Below, one piece after another: positions 33,513 through 41,166 of a DNA stretch of 64,000 nucleotides; the stretch's first letter is position 1; every line of letters starts with the position of its first letter. This DNA comes from an uncultured Ferrovibrio sp. (GTDB lineage Bacteria; Pseudomonadota; Alphaproteobacteria; Ferrovibrionales; Ferrovibrionaceae), in assembly GCF_937960835.1 (NCBI RefSeq), contig NZ_CALGPC010000015.1, positions 62,001 through 126,000 of the forward strand, written 5' to 3'. The notes under the pieces were generated by a model, which saw only the letters and a program-made list of their open reading frames with translations, ran no database searches and was not told where the DNA came from. Both the position numbers and the translations under genes were made by a program.

Positions 33513-35195
33513 TCAGGCCTCCTGCCCGGCGAGGAGACTATCGGCTGCGGCGCGCGCCGCGTCGGTAATGGTGGCGCCTGCCAGCATACGGGCGATTTCC
33601 TCCCGCCGATCGCCGCTGCTCAAGGGCGCGACTTCGGTCAATGTCGTGCGGTTCTTCGCGGCGCCGGTCTCGCGTTTGGCGATGCGCCAATGCTGGCTGC
33701 CCTTGGCGGCAACCTGCGGCGAATGGGTAACCACCAGCACCTGTACGCGCTTTGCCAGCCGCGCAAGCCGCTCGCCCACAGCCGCCGCCGTGGCACCGCC
33801 GACACCGCGGTCGACTTCATCGAAGATCAGGGTGCCTGCCGAGCCGCGGCCCGCGAGAACGACGCGCAAGGCCAGCATGAAACGGCTCAACTCGCCGCCA
33901 GACGCGATCTTCGCCAGGGAGCCCGGTGCCGTGCCCTGATTGGTGCTGGCCAGGAACTGCACACGGTCGGCACCTTCGGCACTCCATTGCTCAGGCGGCA
34001 AAGCCTCGACAGCCGTGGTGAATTTCGCCGCACCCAGCTTCAACGGTGCAAGCTCAGCCGCCACTGCCTTGTCCAGCTTCGCAGCAGCCTTGCGCCGTGC
34101 TGCGGAGATAGCTTCCGCCTTGGCCTGATAAGCCGCCTTCGCAGCCGCAGCCGCTTTCTCCAGCTTGCCCAGACTGGCAGTCTGATGGTCGATCAGCGCG
34201 AGCTTTTCGGCATATTGCTCGGCCAGCTTGGGCAGATCATCGACGAGCACGTTGTGTTTGCGCGCCGCGGCACGCAGCGCGAACAGGCGCTCTTCTACCC
34301 GCTCCAGCCGCTGCGGATCGAGATCAAGATCGCGGGCCGTCCGCTCCAACGCAGCAGCCAATTCGCCAGCCTGCACCAGAAGCTGATCGGCCAAAGCGAT
34401 CACGGCATCCAGCTTGCCGGCGGCCTTGTCGCTCACGCGCTCCAAGGCACGCAAACAGGCCCGCAGTCGCGCATCGACACCCCCGCCCTGCTCCAGCGCG
34501 CTTTGCGCTTCCTGCATCGCCGAGGCCAGCTTCTCGCCGGCCTGAAGCATGCTGCGCTGGCCGGCCAGTTCCTGCTCTTCGCCGGGTTGCGGCTTCAGCT
34601 CTTCCAACTCAGCGACCACATGGCGCAGGAAATCCTCTTCGCGCTTGGCCTGCTCCGCTGTCGCGGCCGCTTCCACCAGAGCTTTCTCGGCATCGCGCAT
34701 TGCCTGATAGGCATCTCGCAAACCGGCAACTTCCTGTTCAAGCCCGGCATATTCATCCAGCAAGGCGCGATGGATGGTCGCGTCAGTCAGCCCCTGCTCG
34801 TCATTCTGGCCGTGAATCTCGACCAATGTGTCGCCCACACGCCGCAGCAAGGTGACGCTGACCGGCTGATCGTTAATGAAGGCGCGGCTTTTGCCGTCCT
34901 GACCGACCACGCGGCGCAGGACTAAGTCATCGGTCTCCTCAAAACCTTGCTCTGCAAGAATGGCGCGCGCTGGATGCTTCGGCGGAACATCGAAACTCGC
35001 GGTCACGATGCCTTGTGCCGCGCCCATGCGCACCAGACCTGCATCGGCGCGACGGCCGAGCGCCAAACCCAAAGCGTCGAGAAGGATGGATTTGCCAGCG
35101 CCTGTTTCGCCGGTAAGGACGCCTAGCCCCGCCCCGCATTCGAGGTCGAGCCGCTCGATCAGGACGATATCACGAACGCTCAGGCTGGTCAGCAT
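33513..35195 (-). CDS. recN: DNA repair protein RecN
   Basis: An SMC-like ATPase for double-strand break repair, 560 residues. Walker A is TGETGAGKS near residue 35, the signature region SGGELSRFMLALR near residue 430 and Walker B LIFDEVDRGVGG near 460; the middle is a long Ala/Glu/Lys-rich coiled coil. It begins MLTSLSVRDIVLIERLDLE, the standard RecN start. It lies 27 bp after bamD and 2 bp before ligA, so co-transcription is likely. Confidence 0.96.
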   Translation of the reverse strand: MLTSLSVRDIVLIERLDLECGAGLGVLTGETGAGKSILLDALGLALGRRADAGLVRMGAAQGIVTASFDVPPKHPARAILAEQGFEETDDLVLRRVVGQDGKSRAFINDQPVSVTLLRRVGDTLVEIHGQNDEQGLTDATIHRALLDEYAGLEQEVAGLRDAYQAMRDAEKALVEAAATAEQAKREEDFLRHVVAELEELKPQPGEEQELAGQRSMLQAGEKLASAMQEAQSALEQGGGVDARLRACLRALERVSDKAAGKLDAVIALADQLLVQAGELAAALERTARDLDLDPQRLERVEERLFALRAAARKHNVLVDDLPKLAEQYAEKLALIDHQTASLGKLEKAAAAAKAAYQAKAEAISAARRKAAAKLDKAVAAELAPLKLGAAKFTTAVEALPPEQWSAEGADRVQFLASTNQGTAPGSLAKIASGGELSRFMLALRVVLAGRGSAGTLIFDEVDRGVGGATAAAVGERLARLAKRVQVLVVTHSPQVAAKGSQHWRIAKRETGAAKNRTTLTEVAPLSSGDRREEIARMLAGATITDAARAAADSLLAGQEA

Positions 35196-35222
35196 GACTG
35201 GGCCGTTCGCGCCCCTTGGCGC

Positions 35223-36092
35223 TTAAAAAATGGAGTTCCAGGTCCGACTGAACCAGGATTTGTTCTCCTCGGCCTTGGCCGTCGGCACTTCCTGACCAGT
35301 CACCAGCGTATAGGTGTCGACGTACCACTCGCTGCCCGGATAGTTGTAGCCGAGCACGGCAGCGACATTCTGGGCCTCCTCAAGCACGCCAAGCGCCATG
35401 TAGGCCTCGGCCAGCCGATGCAAGGCTTCCGGGACATGCGTCGTCGTCTGGTAATTCTCAACCACATTCTTGAAGCGGTTGATGGCAGCGATGTACTGGC
35501 CCTGACGCAGGTAATAGCGGCCGATGGTCATTTCCTTGCCGGCAAGATGATCGCGGGTCAGGTCGATCTTCAAGCGGGCATCGCGGGCATATTCGCTGTT
35601 GGGATAACGCCGGACCACCTCTTCCAGGGCATTCATCGCCTGCTGCGTGATGCGCTGGTCGCGGCCCACATCGGTGATCTGCTCATAGTAGCAGAGCGCC
35701 ATGAGATAGTAGGCGTAAGGCGCATCCTTGTTGCCTGGATGGAGCTGGATGAACCGCTCCAGGGCGCCAATGGCTTCAGCGTATTTATTGCGCTGATAGT
35801 AGGAGTAAGCGGCCATCAACTGGGCCTTGGTCGCCCATACCGAATAGGGATGCTGGCGCTCCACTTCATCGAAGCCATAGGCAGCCGCCTCCCATTCGCC
35901 CGCCGCGACCGCATCCATGGCGGTATTGTAGAGCTCTTCGACCGGACGCTCCACATACGGAGGGTCGTCATTGCTACTGCAGGCAGCAACGGCGACGGCC
36001 AGAATCAGGCCCATGGCGGCGCCACGCAGACGCGACAAACCTCGCGACGAATCCGTTCGATGAAGAAATGGCATGGTTGACTTCTGTCGCAT
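35223..36092 (-). CDS. bamD: Outer membrane assembly lipoprotein BamD
   Basis: BamD is the essential lipoprotein of the BAM complex that inserts beta-barrel proteins. The 289-residue frame has a lipoprotein signal ending AVAVAAC (lipobox, Cys near residue 38) followed by five TPR-like repeats (ELYNTAMDAVAAGEWEAAAYGFDEV, KYAEAIGALERFIQLHP, AMNALEEVVRRYPNSEYA, and so on). The start could be the ATG at 36092 or that at 36074; neither has a strong ribosome binding site. An 86-nt leader with a strong hairpin is predicted from a TATAAT box at 36186-36191. First gene of the bamD-recN-ligA run. Confidence 0.94.
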   Translation of the reverse strand: MRQKSTMPFLHRTDSSRGLSRLRGAAMGLILAVAVAACSSNDDPPYVERPVEELYNTAMDAVAAGEWEAAAYGFDEVERQHPYSVWATKAQLMAAYSYYQRNKYAEAIGALERFIQLHPGNKDAPYAYYLMALCYYEQITDVGRDQRITQQAMNALEEVVRRYPNSEYARDARLKIDLTRDHLAGKEMTIGRYYLRQGQYIAAINRFKNVVENYQTTTHVPEALHRLAEAYMALGVLEEAQNVAAVLGYNYPGSEWYVDTYTLVTGQEVPTAKAEENKSWFSRTWNSIF

Positions 36093-36116
36093 GAGGACTG
36101 GCCAAAATCAAGCTGG

Positions 36117-36145
36117 CCGGGGTCCGTCCCGGGACATGACCCCGG
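36117..36145 (-). other. Strong hairpin in the predicted bamD leader
   Basis: CCGGGGTC (36117-36124) and GACCCCGG (36138-36145) form a perfect 8-bp stem; the 13-nt loop contains a GTCCCGGGAC palindrome that could pair further. It lies between the predicted promoter and the bamD start and has no T-run after it on the minus strand. A role in mRNA stability or translation control is inferred only. Confidence 0.5.
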
Positions 36146-36185
36146 GCAAAAAGCGTGTTCTAACAGTGCGATAGGACAATGTCCC

Positions 36186-36191
36186 ATTATA
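36186..36191 (-). promoter_or_regulatory. -10 box of the bamD promoter
   Basis: On the minus strand this is a perfect TATAAT. The hexamer 17 bp upstream (TAAAAA) is a poor -35. It sits about 95 bp before the bamD ATG, back to back with the plus-strand promoter at 36230. Confidence 0.5.
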
Positions 36192-36229
36192 TGTTCATTT
36201 TACTGGTATTTTTACCTTTCGCTTCAACC

Positions 36230-36235
36230 TATACT
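36230..36235 (+). promoter_or_regulatory. -10 box for the leader and XRE regulator
   Basis: TATACT matches five of six consensus positions. The -35 region is AT-rich without a good hexamer. Transcription from about 36242 would begin 20 nt before the structured element at 36262. Confidence 0.4.
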
Positions 36236-36261
36236 TCTGAACGATTTTCGTCCTGGAGGAA

Positions 36262-36385
36262 TTCGCCTATTAGAGGTACCAGCCTCCCGGGCTGGACGGT
36301 CATGGGATTTAGTTAATCCCGCATCACGAGTGGCAGTCGTCTGGCTACGGATCGGCTCGGTCGGAGGCTGAGCCGGTTAGGCGAA
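36262..36385 (+). ncRNA. Structured leader RNA or small RNA ahead of a PraR-like gene (unidentified)
   Basis: The ends close in a perfect 8-bp helix, TTCGCCTA (36262-36269) with TAGGCGAA (36378-36385). Inside are CCAGCC/GGCTGG (36279-36284 with 36290-36295), GGGATT/AATCCC (36304-36309 with 36315-36320) and a 10-bp hairpin (36351-36360 with 36368-36377, including two G-T pairs) that abuts the closing helix directly. A short ACGA/TCGT pairing (36326-36329 with 36337-36340) is possible. Together they make a multibranched fold of about 124 nt ending 33 nt before the regulator start. The 3' strand is followed by CCA, like a tRNA acceptor end, but no T-arm is present. I do not recognise the family; it may be a cis-acting leader or a separate small RNA. 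Confidence 0.6.
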
Positions 36386-36418
36386 CCAGATAGTGAGCTT
36401 TACCAAGAGGTGCCGCCG

Positions 36419-36826
36419 ATGGGTAAAATCGCAACGCGCGTCGATGAATATGTAGGTGAGCGGATTCGCACCCGCCGCACAGAGCTCGGCCTGACCCAGG
36501 AAGAACTCGCCAATTCGCTGAAGATTTCTTATCAGCAAGTGCAAAAGTACGAGACTGGCGCCAATCGCGTCAGCGCCGGCCGACTCTTTGAAATCGCCCA
36601 GCGCTTACAAGTCGATATGGCGTTCTTTTTCGAGGGCTTGGAAACCAAGCTGGAAAGCAAGCCGCTCGAGCATGGTGGCAAGAATCGCTCAACCATCGAA
36701 CTCGTCCGCAATTTCAGTGATATCGAAGATACGACCATCCGCTCCGCGGTGGCCGGCCTGATCAAGAGCATCGCCAGCCGCTACAAGGAAGAGGAAGAAG
36801 GCGCCGCCAGCGTGTCTGGCGACTAA
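36419..36826 (+). CDS. XRE-family transcriptional regulator (PraR-like)
   Basis: A 135-residue protein with an N-terminal HTH_3 domain (about 10-70: VGERIRTRRTELGLTQEELANSLKISYQQVQKYETGANRVSAGRL) and a short helical tail. The HTH and the FEIAQRLQVDMAFFFEG segment closely resemble rhizobial PraR/PhrR regulators of quorum sensing and surface attachment genes; other Alphaproteobacteria carry many such proteins. The ATG at 36419 has AAGAGGTG 6 nt upstream; a GTG three codons earlier falls inside that box. The gene interrupts lpxC and bamD in opposite orientation and has its own promoter, a highly folded leader and a terminator. Confidence 0.85.
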   Translation: MGKIATRVDEYVGERIRTRRTELGLTQEELANSLKISYQQVQKYETGANRVSAGRLFEIAQRLQVDMAFFFEGLETKLESKPLEHGGKNRSTIELVRNFSDIEDTTIRSAVAGLIKSIASRYKEEEEGAASVSGD

Positions 36827-36872
36827 GCCCGGAAGCCCAAAGGGCGCCGGCCACGACAGGTGGCTTCGCATT

Positions 36873-36909
36873 GAAAAAGCCCTGCAAGAATGCGGGGCTT
36901 CAATTTTTT
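36873..36909. terminator. Bidirectional rho-independent terminator between the XRE gene and lpxC
   Basis: AAGCCCTGC (36877-36885) pairs with GCGGGGCTT (36892-36900), nine pairs with one G-T, loop of six. On the plus strand T6 follows (36904-36909); on the minus strand five T follow (36878-36874). It therefore serves both convergent genes. Confidence 0.85.
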
Positions 36910-36945
36910 CAGCAGTCCTGAACGCGAACTGATGCCGACGCTCGA

Positions 36946-37899
36946 TCAGAGCGAGGCTTCGGCAACGGCGGGATGCAGGCGGGAGCCGACTTCGGCAGCC
37001 TGAACCGGACGGCTGGTCTCGCGGACCTTCTTGGCGTAGGTCGTCCAAGTATATGCACTCTGGTCGGCGAACAGCGTCTTGAGCAGCTTGTTGTTCAGCG
37101 CGTGGCCAGAACGACGCCCCTCATAGCGGCCGACAATCGGGCCGCCGGCCAGATAGAGATCCCCCAGCGCATCCAAAATCTTGTGACGCACGAATTCATC
37201 TTCGTAGCGCAGACCGTCGTCGTTGAGGATGCGGTCGTGGCCCAGCACGACGGCATTCTCCAGCGAACCGCCGCGGGCCAGCCCCATGGCGCGAAGCTGC
37301 TCGACTTCCTGCACGAAACCGAAGGTGCGCGCACGCGCGATATCGGCCTTGAAGCGTCCCGGCTCCAGCGAGAAGGCGGCGGCCTGGCGGCCGATGATCT
37401 TGTTGGTGAACTCGATCTCGAAATCGATGGTGAAGCCTTCGTCAGGCAGCAACGCCGCGCTGGCGGCGCCGTCACGGACCTCCACCGGCTTCAGCACCTT
37501 CAGATAACGGCGCGGCGCGACCTGCTCGATCAGGTCGGCGCATTCGATCAGGAATACGAACGGCGCCGAGGAACCGTCCATTACCGGCACTTCCGGGCCG
37601 TCGATATCGATCAGCACATTGTCCACACCCATACCGGCCAAAGCAGCCATCAGATGCTCCACAGTGCCGATGGACACGCCCTCGCCGGCTGCGACTGTCG
37701 TGCACATGCGAAGATCGGTTACCTGATCGAAGCGAGCATGAATCAGCGGCTGGCCCGGCAGGTCGACGCGCCGGAACACCACACCGGTATCCGGAGCCGC
37801 CGGGTTGAGGACCATATGGACCTTCGCGCCGCTATGCAGGCCGATACCGGAGCACTTGATCCGGTTCTTGAGCGTCTTCTGTGCAATCTTGCCAGCCAT
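36946..37899 (-). CDS. lpxC: UDP-3-O-acyl-N-acetylglucosamine deacetylase
   Basis: The zinc amidase catalysing the committed step of lipid A synthesis, 317 residues. Zinc ligands His82 (TVEHLMAAL), His239 and Asp243 (HKILDALGD) and the catalytic Glu81 and His266 (SGHALNNKLL) are all present. The start at 37899 (MAGKIAQKTL) fits the family; upstream residues in the same frame come from the terminator region. AGGAG lies about 11 nt before the ATG. It follows ftsZ, as in E. coli, but a strong terminator lies between, leaving only about 46 bp for its own signals or relying on readthrough. Confidence 0.95.
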   Translation of the reverse strand: MAGKIAQKTLKNRIKCSGIGLHSGAKVHMVLNPAAPDTGVVFRRVDLPGQPLIHARFDQVTDLRMCTTVAAGEGVSIGTVEHLMAALAGMGVDNVLIDIDGPEVPVMDGSSAPFVFLIECADLIEQVAPRRYLKVLKPVEVRDGAASAALLPDEGFTIDFEIEFTNKIIGRQAAAFSLEPGRFKADIARARTFGFVQEVEQLRAMGLARGGSLENAVVLGHDRILNDDGLRYEDEFVRHKILDALGDLYLAGGPIVGRYEGRRSGHALNNKLLKTLFADQSAYTWTTYAKKVRETSRPVQAAEVGSRLHPAVAEASL

Positions 37900-37945
37900 A
37901 AGCAGCGGAACTCCTGACGAATCGGCGAATCGGAACGGCCCGCCG

Positions 37946-37983
37946 AAAAGAAAACCGGGGATGGTTGTACCAACCACCCCCGG
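37946..37983 (-). terminator. Rho-independent terminator after ftsZ
   Basis: CCGGGG-A-TGGTTG (37955-37967) pairs with CAACCA-C-CCCCGG (37971-37983): 12 pairs, one mismatch, 3-nt loop. On the minus strand it is followed by TTTTCTTTT (37954-37946). It ends the dcw transcript, though part may continue into lpxC. Confidence 0.85.
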
Positions 37984-38062
37984 CAACAACAAATCACTCT
38001 ATGTTACTAACTGTTACGCGTTTGCATCGCTTTAAGTCATTGCCCAGACAGGAGTTTTCCCC

Positions 38063-39781
38063 TCAATTGGCCTGCCGGCGAAGGAAGGCTGGAATGTCGA
38101 GGAGATCGTCCTGCGTACGGCTCGGCGCGGTGCGCTCGGCGACCGGCGAAAGGCCCAAATCGGCCTGGCGCGGCATCGCCTGAGGCTCGGCGGCAACCGT
38201 CGGAGCGGCAGGCGCCTGAGCGGCCGGAACCTGCGGCAGAACCGGGCGCGCGAGCTGGGGCTCGGCCTGACGCAGCGCCGGCTGCGGCTCGGACTCGCTC
38301 AGACGGGCACGGGCAACACCGGTAATGCGGTCGAAGAGGCTCACCTTCTTCCGCGGCTCGGCCGGGCGATTGACCATGTCCGCTTCCGCAAACGGATCGG
38401 GCTGGCGCAGCGCCTCAGGCGCGGGACGCGCCGGGATCGGCTGGGCCGGCGGCGGTACGAAATGAGCGGCAGTCGCCTGCTCGGCCGCAGCCGGAGCAGC
38501 GGCGACGAAGGGCCGGGCCTGGGGCTGCGGTTCGGCCGGCGCAGCAGCCGCGGCGGTCGCAGCCGCCTCAGCCGCCGCCTGGTAAGTCGTTACCGACTCT
38601 GGCAATTCGGCAGGAGCCGGCAGCTCAGCCGCTTCAGTCTGTTCCTGCATGGCCAGCGCGGTGGCTCCAGCCGTCATCGGCTGCTGCATCGGCTGGGCCG
38701 GCTGCATCGGCGTAGAGGCGGCAGGACGCGCCGCTCCGAAGCTGATCGGCTTCGCCTGCGGCGGCGTCACCAGGCGCAGCGACGGCGAGCTCTGCGGCTT
38801 CTGCTCAACCTGGGCAGCCGCATCGATACCGGTAGCCACCACCGACACGCGCATGCGGCCATCCATGTTCGGATCCAGCGTCGACCCGACGATGATGTTG
38901 GCGTCGGGGTCGACTTCCTCGCGGATGCGGTTGGCCGCCTCGTCTACCTCGAACAGGGTCAGGTCGGTACCACCGGTGATGTTGATCAGGACGCCGCGGG
39001 CGCCCTTCATCGAAATATCGTCCAGCAGCGGATTGGCGATGGCACGCTCGGCGGCCTCGATGGCGCGATGTTCGCCCTCGGCCTCGCCGGTGCCCATCAT
39101 CGCCTTGCCCATCTCGCTCATCACCGAACGGACGTCGGCGAAGTCGAGGTTGATCAGGCCCGGCATGACCATCAGGTCAGTGATGCCGCGCACGCCCGAC
39201 TGCAGAACGTTGTCGGCCATCTTGAAGGCGTCCGCGAAGGTCGTCTTCTCATTGGCCACCCGGAACAGATTCTGGTTCGGGATGATGATCAGGGTATCGA
39301 CATACTGTTGCAGCTCACGGATGCCGGCCTCGGCCAGCTTCATGCGCTGGGTGCCCTCGAAGGAGAAGGGCTTGGTCACCACGCCGACGGTGAGAATGCC
39401 CATTTCCTTGGCCGTACGGGCAATCACCGGGGCAGCGCCGGTGCCGGTGCCACCACCCATGCCGGCCGCGACGAAGGCCATATGGCAGCCCTGCAGATGC
39501 TCGACGATCTGATCGATCGATTCTTCCGCCGCAGCCCGGCCAACATCCGGCTTGGCGCCGCACCCCAGACCCTGGGTCAGGGAAACGCCAAGCTGAATGC
39601 GCCGCTCGGTGAGCGACATGTTGATCGCCTGAGCATCGGTATTGGCCGCGACGAAATCGACGCCACCGAGCTGGGCATTGATCATGTTGTTGACTGCGTT
39701 ACCGCCGGCGCCGCCGACGCCGAAGACGACGATGCGGGGCTTCAGTTCCCGCGTGGTCGGCATGCTGAGATTGATACCCAT
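38063..39781 (-). CDS. ftsZ: Cell division protein FtsZ
   Basis: The tubulin-like GTPase that forms the Z-ring, 572 residues. The GTP-binding G-box is GMGGGTGTG (107-115) and the T7 loop NLDFADVRSVM follows near residue 210. The long Ala/Pro/Gln-rich linker (about 325-555) is typical of Alphaproteobacteria, and the C-terminal peptide DDLLDIPAFLRRQAN is the binding site for FtsA and other partners. The ATG at 39781 has GGAGGAG upstream. Last gene of the dcw cluster proper; it has a 111-bp leader containing a hairpin and may have its own promoter there. Confidence 0.98.
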   Translation of the reverse strand: MGINLSMPTTRELKPRIVVFGVGGAGGNAVNNMINAQLGGVDFVAANTDAQAINMSLTERRIQLGVSLTQGLGCGAKPDVGRAAAEESIDQIVEHLQGCHMAFVAAGMGGGTGTGAAPVIARTAKEMGILTVGVVTKPFSFEGTQRMKLAEAGIRELQQYVDTLIIIPNQNLFRVANEKTTFADAFKMADNVLQSGVRGITDLMVMPGLINLDFADVRSVMSEMGKAMMGTGEAEGEHRAIEAAERAIANPLLDDISMKGARGVLINITGGTDLTLFEVDEAANRIREEVDPDANIIVGSTLDPNMDGRMRVSVVATGIDAAAQVEQKPQSSPSLRLVTPPQAKPISFGAARPAASTPMQPAQPMQQPMTAGATALAMQEQTEAAELPAPAELPESVTTYQAAAEAAATAAAAAPAEPQPQARPFVAAAPAAAEQATAAHFVPPPAQPIPARPAPEALRQPDPFAEADMVNRPAEPRKKVSLFDRITGVARARLSESEPQPALRQAEPQLARPVLPQVPAAQAPAAPTVAAEPQAMPRQADLGLSPVAERTAPSRTQDDLLDIPAFLRRQAN

Positions 39782-39820
39782 GTTCTCCTCCAGGGTTATC
39801 CGTTGCAATGACCAAAGTCG

Positions 39821-39839
39821 CGTCGCGATGCAAGCGACG
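39821..39839. other. Hairpin in the ftsA-ftsZ gap
   Basis: CGTCGC (39821-39826) pairs with GCGACG (39834-39839) over 7 nt. TTGCAA occurs on both flanks (39803-39808 and 39840-39845). It lies about 40 nt upstream of the ftsZ start and may shape the leader or mark a regulatory site. Confidence 0.35.
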
Positions 39840-39892
39840 TTGCAAAAACCGCGTGGATGCTGCGTGTTTTGATCATGGTCTTGGCCACACGG

Positions 39893-41134
39893 TCAAAAGT
39901 TGGTGCGCAACCAGCGCCCGATTCGTGAGAACGCACCACTCGGCGCGGGCTCCGGCTCGGGCAGGCGGATGGTACGTTCCGCTGCCTGCTGCTGCGCATA
40001 GCTCAAAAGACCGGCGCAGGCCGAGAAGGCCGGACCGCCGGTCGCCTCGGCCAGACCGCCCACGCGAATGGGACGGCCCAGGCGGACCTGCTTGTCGAGG
40101 ATGCGGGCGGCGAGTTCGCGCACGCCCTGCAACTGGCTGGCGCCGCCGGTCAGCACGACACGGCGGCCGGCGAGCTTCTCGAAACCGGACTGGGTCAGGC
40201 GCTCGCGCACCTGTTCCAGGGTCTCTTCCACCCGCGGCTTGATGATCCCGGTGAGAATCGAGCGGGGCACCTGATGATGCGCATGCTCATCGGTCTCGCC
40301 CACCTGGGGTACGTCGATGGTCTCGTTGTCGTCCGACGGGCTCGGCAGCACGGTGCCATAGAGGGTCTTGAGCCGTTCGGCATGGGCCAGCGGCGTCGAC
40401 AGGCCGCGGGCGATGTCGTTGGTGATATGGCTGCCCCCCAGCGGCACCATATCCACATGAACCAGCTGGCCGTCATAGAAGACCGCCAGGCTCGTGGTGC
40501 CGCCGCCCATGTCGATCAGGGTGACGCCGAGGTCCATCTCGTCTTCGACCAGGCAGGCGAGGCCGGACGCGAACGGTGCGACGACTCGGCCGGCGATTCG
40601 CAGATGCCCGCGGGCAACGCAGGTGGCTAGGTTGCGCAATGGGCCGGAGCTGGCGGTGATCACATGCATGTTCACGCCCAGCCGCTCGCAAGCCATGCCG
40701 CGCGGATCCTTGATGCCGCGGGAGCCGTCAATGGTATAGCCCACCGGGATCGAATGAATGATCTCGCGGTCGCTGGGATGCTCGTGACGACGCCCATGAT
40801 CGAGCACCAGGGCCACATCATGGTCGGTTACTTCATGGCCGTCGATGGCGACTTCGACGCCCACCGTGTGCGACTGCGGGGCACCGGTATTGACGCTGAT
40901 GAAGACGTCTCGAATCGTCTCGCCGCACATCCGTTCGGCGGTTTCGACGGCGGCGCGGATCGACTGCTCGGCGGCATCCATGTCGATGACGTTGCCGTTG
41001 CGCAACCCGCGCGACAATTGATGGCCAATTCCGATCACCCGCAGTGTTCCGCCATCGGCGCGCGCGATGAAGCAGCACACCTTGGACGAACCCACATCCA
41101 GCGTGGCGATCAATCCGTTGCGCGAAACCACCAT
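39893..41134 (-). CDS. ftsA: Cell division protein FtsA
   Basis: An actin-like ATPase that tethers FtsZ to the membrane, 413 residues. Phosphate-1 region IATLDVGSSKVCCFIA (9-24), phosphate-2 VTLIDMGGGTTSLAVF (about 203-218) and the adenosine motif VVLTGGASQLQG are clear. The extreme C-terminus FSRIGRWLRTNF is the amphipathic membrane-targeting helix. GAGGGG precedes the ATG. It sits 32 bp after ftsQ. Confidence 0.97.
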   Translation of the reverse strand: MVVSRNGLIATLDVGSSKVCCFIARADGGTLRVIGIGHQLSRGLRNGNVIDMDAAEQSIRAAVETAERMCGETIRDVFISVNTGAPQSHTVGVEVAIDGHEVTDHDVALVLDHGRRHEHPSDREIIHSIPVGYTIDGSRGIKDPRGMACERLGVNMHVITASSGPLRNLATCVARGHLRIAGRVVAPFASGLACLVEDEMDLGVTLIDMGGGTTSLAVFYDGQLVHVDMVPLGGSHITNDIARGLSTPLAHAERLKTLYGTVLPSPSDDNETIDVPQVGETDEHAHHQVPRSILTGIIKPRVEETLEQVRERLTQSGFEKLAGRRVVLTGGASQLQGVRELAARILDKQVRLGRPIRVGGLAEATGGPAFSACAGLLSYAQQQAAERTIRLPEPEPAPSGAFSRIGRWLRTNF

Positions 41135-41166
41135 TGCCTACTTCCCCTCGCCTTGACCGATGCTGG

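Noticed and set aside
36262..36388. A tRNA gene ending in CCA
   Set aside because: Acceptor-like helix and an anticodon-like hairpin exist, but there is no T-arm or D-loop consensus, and the element is about 124 nt long. Kept as an unidentified structured RNA.
38462..39811. 449-codon plus-strand open frame opposite ftsZ
   Set aside because: His/Arg-rich shadow of the FtsZ linker and GTPase domain.
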